Position numbers and translations under genes: made by a program
Origin: JBFGFG01 sp041627475
GTDB taxonomy: Bacteria; Actinomycetota; Nitriliruptoria; Nitriliruptorales; Nitriliruptoraceae
Assembly (NCBI GenBank): GCA_041627475.1
Contig: JBFKQZ010000119.1
Span: forward strand, 1 to 9,286
Direction: 5' to 3'
Length of the DNA: 9,286 nt
Shown here: positions 6,017 through 9,286 of the stretch, one piece after another
How the letters are laid out: the number at the start of each line of letters is the position of its first letter
Position numbering within the stretch: position 1 is the first letter of the stretch
The notes under the pieces: model-generated
What the model was told of the DNA's origin: nothing
What the model saw: only the letters and a program-made list of their open reading frames with translations
Databases searched by the model: none

Positions 6017-6790
6017 GTGACCCACCCCTACCTGACCGAGGACCCGCCCCTGGCGTTCGCCCACCGGGGTGCGCACGGTGCGGCGACCGGCGCGGGGGAG
6101 AACTCGTACGAGGCCTTCGGGGCGGCCGTCGACCTCGGCTACCGCTACCTCGAGACCGACGTCCACCGCACGGCGGACGGCGTCGTCGTCGCACTCCACG
6201 ACGACACGCTCGACCGCACGACCGACGGCGAGGGGCTGGTGGCGCAGCGCGCGTGGGGCGAGATCAGCCGGCTCACGGTCGCCGGTGGCGGTCGGGTCCC
6301 ACGGCTGGACGAGCTCCTGGCCGACTTCCCCGACGCTCGCTTCAACCTCGACTGCAAGGACCCCGACACCGTGCCCGACCTGGTCCGGGTGCTGCGGGAG
6401 GCCGACGCGCTCGACCGGGTCTGCGTCGGGTCGTTCCAGCACCGCACGGTCACGAGCCTCCGCGAGGAGTTCGGGGACGACCTCTGCACCGCCGCGACCA
6501 CGCGCGAGGTCCGGCTGCTCGTCGCGGCAGCGGCCGCCCCCAGGGGCAGTCGGAGGGCGCTGACGTTCGCGATCGGCGCGGACTGTGTCCAGGTCCCGGT
6601 CCAGGACGGTCGCACTCGCATCGTGACCGACCGCTTCGTCGAGACCTGTCACGACGCGGGGTTCCCCGTCCACGTGTGGACCGTCGACGACGAGGACGAG
6701 ATGCATGACCTGCTCGACCTCGGCGTCCACGGCCTGATGACCGACGAGGCGGTGCGGTTGCTGGACGTGCTCGGAGAGCGGACGGACTGA
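6017..6790 (+). CDS. Glycerophosphodiester phosphodiesterase (GDPD/UgpQ-like, cytoplasmic)
   Basis: The 257-residue product is a single GDPD TIM-barrel domain. Such enzymes split glycerophosphodiesters, released from phospholipids, into glycerol-3-phosphate and an alcohol. Catalytic and metal residues are visible: His16-Arg17 in AHRGAHG, Glu46 and Asp48 in YLETDVHRTADG, and the general acid/base His61 in LHDDTLDRTTDG. FNLDCKD (109-115, with Lys114) and VWTVDDEDEM follow the family pattern, and GVHGLMTDEAVRLLDVL closes the barrel. There is no signal peptide, so it should act in the cytoplasm. Start GTG 6017 has CGGAG (6005-6009) 7 nt upstream; earlier in-frame codons run into the divergent promoter region and are not credible. 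It stands alone, facing away from the TauE/SafE gene. The preferred substrate is unknown. Confidence 0.92.
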   Translation: MTHPYLTEDPPLAFAHRGAHGAATGAGENSYEAFGAAVDLGYRYLETDVHRTADGVVVALHDDTLDRTTDGEGLVAQRAWGEISRLTVAGGGRVPRLDELLADFPDARFNLDCKDPDTVPDLVRVLREADALDRVCVGSFQHRTVTSLREEFGDDLCTAATTREVRLLVAAAAAPRGSRRALTFAIGADCVQVPVQDGRTRIVTDRFVETCHDAGFPVHVWTVDDEDEMHDLLDLGVHGLMTDEAVRLLDVLGERTD

Positions 6791-6805
6791 GAACGACTCG
6801 CGCGG

Positions 6806-6827
6806 CAGTCGCATCGACTGGTCATTT
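6806..6827 (+). terminator. Weak hairpin with T-rich tail after the phosphodiesterase gene
   Basis: CAGTCG (6806-6811) and CGACTG (6815-6820) form a 6-bp stem with a 3-nt loop, followed by GTCATTT. It lies 16 nt after the stop at 6790. The stem is short, but the following T-rich stretch is unusual in this GC-rich window. Confidence 0.3.
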
Positions 6828-6864
6828 CTGACTATGTGTGGCGTACATTTTACGTAGTGTTAGA
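6821..6864 (+). promoter_or_regulatory. AT-rich probable promoter of the sensor kinase gene
   Basis: This is the most AT-rich stretch of the window. A possible -10 is TACATT (6844-6849), four of six matching TATAAT, with GTCATT (6821-6826) exactly 17 bp upstream as a poor -35. Two small palindromes lie in it: GTCA-TTTC-TGAC (6821-6832) and CGTA-CATTT-TACG (6842-6854); they may be operator half sites or chance. Transcription would start near 6856. Confidence 0.35.
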
Positions 6865-6884
6865 GAACGCCTGCGAGTCCGCCC

Positions 6885-8687
6885 ATGGAAGCCCTGGTCC
6901 ACCTGACCACGACCGTCTACGTCGTGGTCGCCATCGCCGTCGGGCTGCGAGCCCGCGTGACCGAGCAGCTCGCGCTCGGCCGTCTCACGGTGTTCCTGCT
7001 GGACATCGCGGCGATCACTGCGGCTGCTCCGCTGATCCAGAGTGATCTGGCGGCGGTCGGCATCGCCCTCATCGCCGTCGCTCTGCTGCTGTACCCGGTC
7101 CTGCTGCTGTGGTTCGGCGCTGCGGTGGCTCGCGCACGCCGGACGCTCGAGCGGATCGCCCGGTGGGTCCTGGTCGTGGAGCTCGCGGCTGGTGTGGCGG
7201 TGCTCGTCGCGATGGATGGTCGGGCGTCCCTCGTGACGGTGTTCGTCCTGAGCGCTGCCCTGGCCGTGGTCGCCCACGGGGTCGTGGCCGTGACGCTGGT
7301 CGCGCAGGTCCGTCGGCAGGCGTCAGGCTTCCTCCGCAGGCGCGCCGCGGTCCTCGCCGGTGGTGTCATGCTGCTCGGCGCGGCGCTCGGCATCGGCACC
7401 TTCGGGCAGACCGGGCTCGCCTCGGCCTCCGTCTGGGCGCTCGTGCTCGGAACGGTCGCCGCGGTCCTGCTGGCGGCGGCCACGGCGCCGCCGCGCTGGC
7501 TGCAGGTGCTGTTCGTGCTGCCGGACCACGACCGTCTGGCTGCGGCCGAGCGGGACCTGCAGACCGGGGACGACCCCGCTGCGGCCCTGACCGGGCTGCT
7601 CGGGACGCTGGTCGGGCTCATCGACGGCGTGGCCGGGTGGTACGCGCGGGACGGTCAGGTGGTCGCCCGGGTCGGTGACGTCGGCAGCTTCGCGCGACCC
7701 AAGGTCGACGACGGCGGCGACGCGGCCCCGATCGGCGCAGCGCGGCGCATGCTCGTGGAACAGGTGGACGACGGCCACGGCGAGTCGGTCTGGATCGTCC
7801 GGAGCGTCGGCACTGACGGGGAGCTCGGGATCGTCAGCGGCGCCGACCCGATCCTCTTCGGTCTCGACGTCGCGGACCTGCTGCCACGCACGGCGGACCG
7901 CATCGGACTCGCGCTGGACGGCCGCCAGGCAGCGGCACGCCGTCGGGAACAGGAGCGGGCCGAGCAGGAGCTCGCCCACGTCCGTGAGATCGCTGCCGTG
8001 AAGGACGACGTCCTGTCGACGATCAACCACGAGCTGCGGACGCCGCTGACCCTCGTCAACGGCGTGATGGAGCTGCTCGTGCACCGTGGCGCGGCGATGC
8101 CCGACGAGCAGCGGCAGCAGCTGCTCGAGCGTGCGGGGGACCACGCTGGCCAGCTCACCGGGGTCGTCGACCAGGTCCTCGCCCTCGCAGAGTTCCGTGG
8201 CGGCGTGACGACGACCGAGTCGCGACCGGTCGAGGTGGCGGCCCTGCTGGACCGGTGCCGCACGACCCTCGCGGCGCGCGAGCGGATCACGATCGAGTCG
8301 ACGGACGTGACCCTCGTCACCGACGAGTTCCTGCTGGAGCGGACGCTGACCGAGCTCTGCCGCAACGCACTGCGCCACACCGACGGGCCCGTGCGCGTGA
8401 CCGTCGGCTCGGAGGCGGAGCAGGTCGAGCTGGCCGTCCACGACCACGGTGAGGGGCTGGACGAGGACATGCTCGGTCCGCTGGTGCGCGGTGGCCACTA
8501 CCTGCACCGCACGACCCGCGGCCTCGGCCTCGGGCTCACGCTCGCGATGGAGACCGCGTCGCTGCTCGGCGGGACGATCGCCGTCGACAACACGACGGCG
8601 GGGGCCCGGGTCAGCATCGTGGTGCCGCGGGTCACCCACGTAGCCCCGGTCGTGCTCGACGAGGAGGTGGTGGCGCTGCCTCGGTGA
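6885..8687 (+). CDS. Membrane sensor histidine kinase (seven predicted spans, GAF-like region, HisKA, HATPase)
   Basis: The 600-residue product has seven predicted spans (about 4-20, 35-52, 56-79, 93-110, 116-140, 153-172, 180-200), ending in a PPRWL juncture. A GAF-like soluble region (about 215-355) follows, then a coiled linker rich in Arg/Glu/Ala (about 355-375). The HisKA H-box INHELRTPLT has the phosphoacceptor His382. The ATPase domain shows the N-box LTELCRNALRHT (Asn494), the G1 box DHGEGL (Asp520) and the G2 box GLGLGL (546-551). All catalytic boxes are intact, so it should autophosphorylate; the signal is unknown. It is an orthodox HPK1-type kinase, not the DosS type. Start ATG 6885 has only a weak GAG ribosome binding site. 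No response regulator lies next to it in the window, and the following gene encodes a permease. Confidence 0.92.
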   Translation: MEALVHLTTTVYVVVAIAVGLRARVTEQLALGRLTVFLLDIAAITAAAPLIQSDLAAVGIALIAVALLLYPVLLLWFGAAVARARRTLERIARWVLVVELAAGVAVLVAMDGRASLVTVFVLSAALAVVAHGVVAVTLVAQVRRQASGFLRRRAAVLAGGVMLLGAALGIGTFGQTGLASASVWALVLGTVAAVLLAAATAPPRWLQVLFVLPDHDRLAAAERDLQTGDDPAAALTGLLGTLVGLIDGVAGWYARDGQVVARVGDVGSFARPKVDDGGDAAPIGAARRMLVEQVDDGHGESVWIVRSVGTDGELGIVSGADPILFGLDVADLLPRTADRIGLALDGRQAAARRREQERAEQELAHVREIAAVKDDVLSTINHELRTPLTLVNGVMELLVHRGAAMPDEQRQQLLERAGDHAGQLTGVVDQVLALAEFRGGVTTTESRPVEVAALLDRCRTTLAARERITIESTDVTLVTDEFLLERTLTELCRNALRHTDGPVRVTVGSEAEQVELAVHDHGEGLDEDMLGPLVRGGHYLHRTTRGLGLGLTLAMETASLLGGTIAVDNTTAGARVSIVVPRVTHVAPVVLDEEVVALPR

Positions 8688-8714
8688 CGCGAGGGCACCG
8701 ACGTGGCAGGCTGC

Positions 8715-8733
8715 GCCACGGAGGTGCCGTGGC
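8715..8733 (+). promoter_or_regulatory. Hairpin enclosing the ribosome binding site and start codon of the MFS gene
   Basis: GCCACGG (8715-8721) and CCGTGGC (8727-8733) form a perfect 7-bp stem around the loop AGGTG. The Shine-Dalgarno GGAGG (8720-8724) spans stem and loop, and the GTG start (8729-8731) lies in the 3' arm. An upstream GTGGC (8703-8707) can instead pair with GCCAC (8715-8719), which would open the start region. The pairing is plain in the sequence; control by it is inferred. Confidence 0.4.
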
Positions 8734-9286
8734 ACAGGACGTCGCAGGAGCACAGGTCGGGCCGCTCGAGGACCCGGCAGCACGGCGCCGCGAACACCGT
8801 GCCTGGTACGTCTACGACTGGGCCAACTCGGCCTTCTCGACCAGCGTCATCACCGTCTTCTCCGGGCCGTACCTCAACAGCGTCGCGCAGAACGTCGCCG
8901 ACGAGGCGGGGCGCGTCGCGCTGCTGTGGTTCGAGGTGGCCGCGAACTCCTACTTCCCGTTCGCGGTGTCGCTGTCGGTCATCGCGCAGGCGCTGACGCT
9001 GCCGATCGTCGGCGCTGCCGCGGACCGCTCACAGGACAAGCGGCGCCTGCTGCAGGGCCTGGTCGTCGTGGGTGCGCTCGCGACGGTGGCGCTGTTCCTC
9101 GTCACGGGGGACCGGCTCCAACTCGGCGCGGTCTGCCTGCTCGTGGCCAACGCCGCGTTCGGCGCCGCGGCCGTCGTCTACGACAGCTTCCTCCCCGAGA
9201 TCGCGCTGCCCGACGAGCGCGACGGCGTGTCCAGCCGTGGCTGGGCGACCGGTTATGCGGGCGGTGGGCTCCTGCTCGCCGTGCAC
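8729..9286 (+). CDS. Atg22/UMF1-type major facilitator superfamily permease (N-terminal part, cut by window edge)
   Basis: The first 186 codons are present, open to the right edge. After a hydrophilic start the frame reads REHRAWYVYDWANSAFSTSV (21-40); YDWANSAF is the signature of the Atg22-like/UMF1 branch of the MFS. Hydrophobic segments follow at about 76-98, 108-122, 128-146 and 170-186, with an MFS motif-A-like loop GAAADRSQDKRR (95-106) between spans. Yeast Atg22 exports amino acids from the vacuole; the substrates of bacterial members are mostly unknown. GTG 8729 was chosen as start because GGAGG (8720-8724) is close, although the 4-nt spacer is short and both lie in a hairpin. It begins 41 bp after the kinase stop, so it may be cotranscribed with the kinase. 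Confidence 0.88.
   Translation, partial: MAQDVAGAQVGPLEDPAARRREHRAWYVYDWANSAFSTSVITVFSGPYLNSVAQNVADEAGRVALLWFEVAANSYFPFAVSLSVIAQALTLPIVGAAADRSQDKRRLLQGLVVVGALATVALFLVTGDRLQLGAVCLLVANAAFGAAAVVYDSFLPEIALPDERDGVSSRGWATGYAGGGLLLAVH

Noticed and set aside
4982..6814. A 610-codon open frame on the minus strand across the TauE/SafE and phosphodiesterase genes
   Set aside because: It is in a different frame from the clear TauE/SafE gene and antisense to a phosphodiesterase with intact catalytic residues.
8704..8712. TGGCAGGCT again, as a promoter for the MFS gene
   Set aside because: It would place the transcription start at about 8719, on top of the ribosome binding site. It more likely belongs to the hairpin arm.
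1..9286. Mobile elements, CRISPR arrays, toxin-antitoxin or phage-defence genes
   Set aside because: Looked for on both strands. No transposase, integrase, spaced direct repeats, or known defence domain was seen. The beta-CASP enzyme is a housekeeping-type nuclease.

Overview
The window comes from a very GC-rich bacterium, almost certainly an actinomycete (Actinomycetota). Evidence: nearly every third codon position is G or C, GTG starts are common, a CarD-type RNA polymerase regulator is present, and so is a surface protein with a long Pro/Glu/Ser stalk. I cannot place it below phylum from sequence alone. No phage, transposon, CRISPR or plasmid genes are visible; it reads as ordinary chromosome.

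Layout. (1) 1-209, minus: the first 69 codons of a CarD-like transcription factor. (2) 392-468, plus: a tRNA with anticodon CAT and an encoded CCA, followed by a strong hairpin. (3) 505-793: a long leader with two DosR/DevR-like palindromes and one perfect CRP-like operator, ahead of an uncharacterised two-span membrane protein (794-1486). A hairpin lies between it and the next, convergent gene. (4) 1561-2436, minus: a secreted CAP/SCP-domain protein with a proline-rich stalk and a sortase-like C-terminal anchor. (5) 2569-5216, plus: a tight three-gene run of VIT1/CCC1-type metal transporter, beta-CASP metallo-beta-lactamase nuclease and DUF1992 protein. (6) 5110-5889, minus: a TauE/SafE permease whose 3' end overlaps the DUF1992 gene by 107 bp. 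(7) 6017-6790, plus: a glycerophosphodiester phosphodiesterase. (8) 6885-8687, plus: a seven-span sensor histidine kinase with no response regulator in view. (9) 8729 to the right edge, plus: the N-terminal part of an Atg22/UMF1-type MFS permease, with its start codon inside a perfect hairpin.

How they fit. The best-supported unit is the VIT1-like / beta-CASP / DUF1992 run, with gaps of 10 and 4 nt. Most other genes look monocistronic, although the kinase and the MFS gene are only 41 bp apart. I found no convincing new multi-gene system. The parts most worth a second look are the multi-operator leader of the 794-1486 membrane protein, the non-canonical anchor on the CAP protein, the overlapping DUF1992/TauE ends and the start-codon hairpin of the MFS gene.
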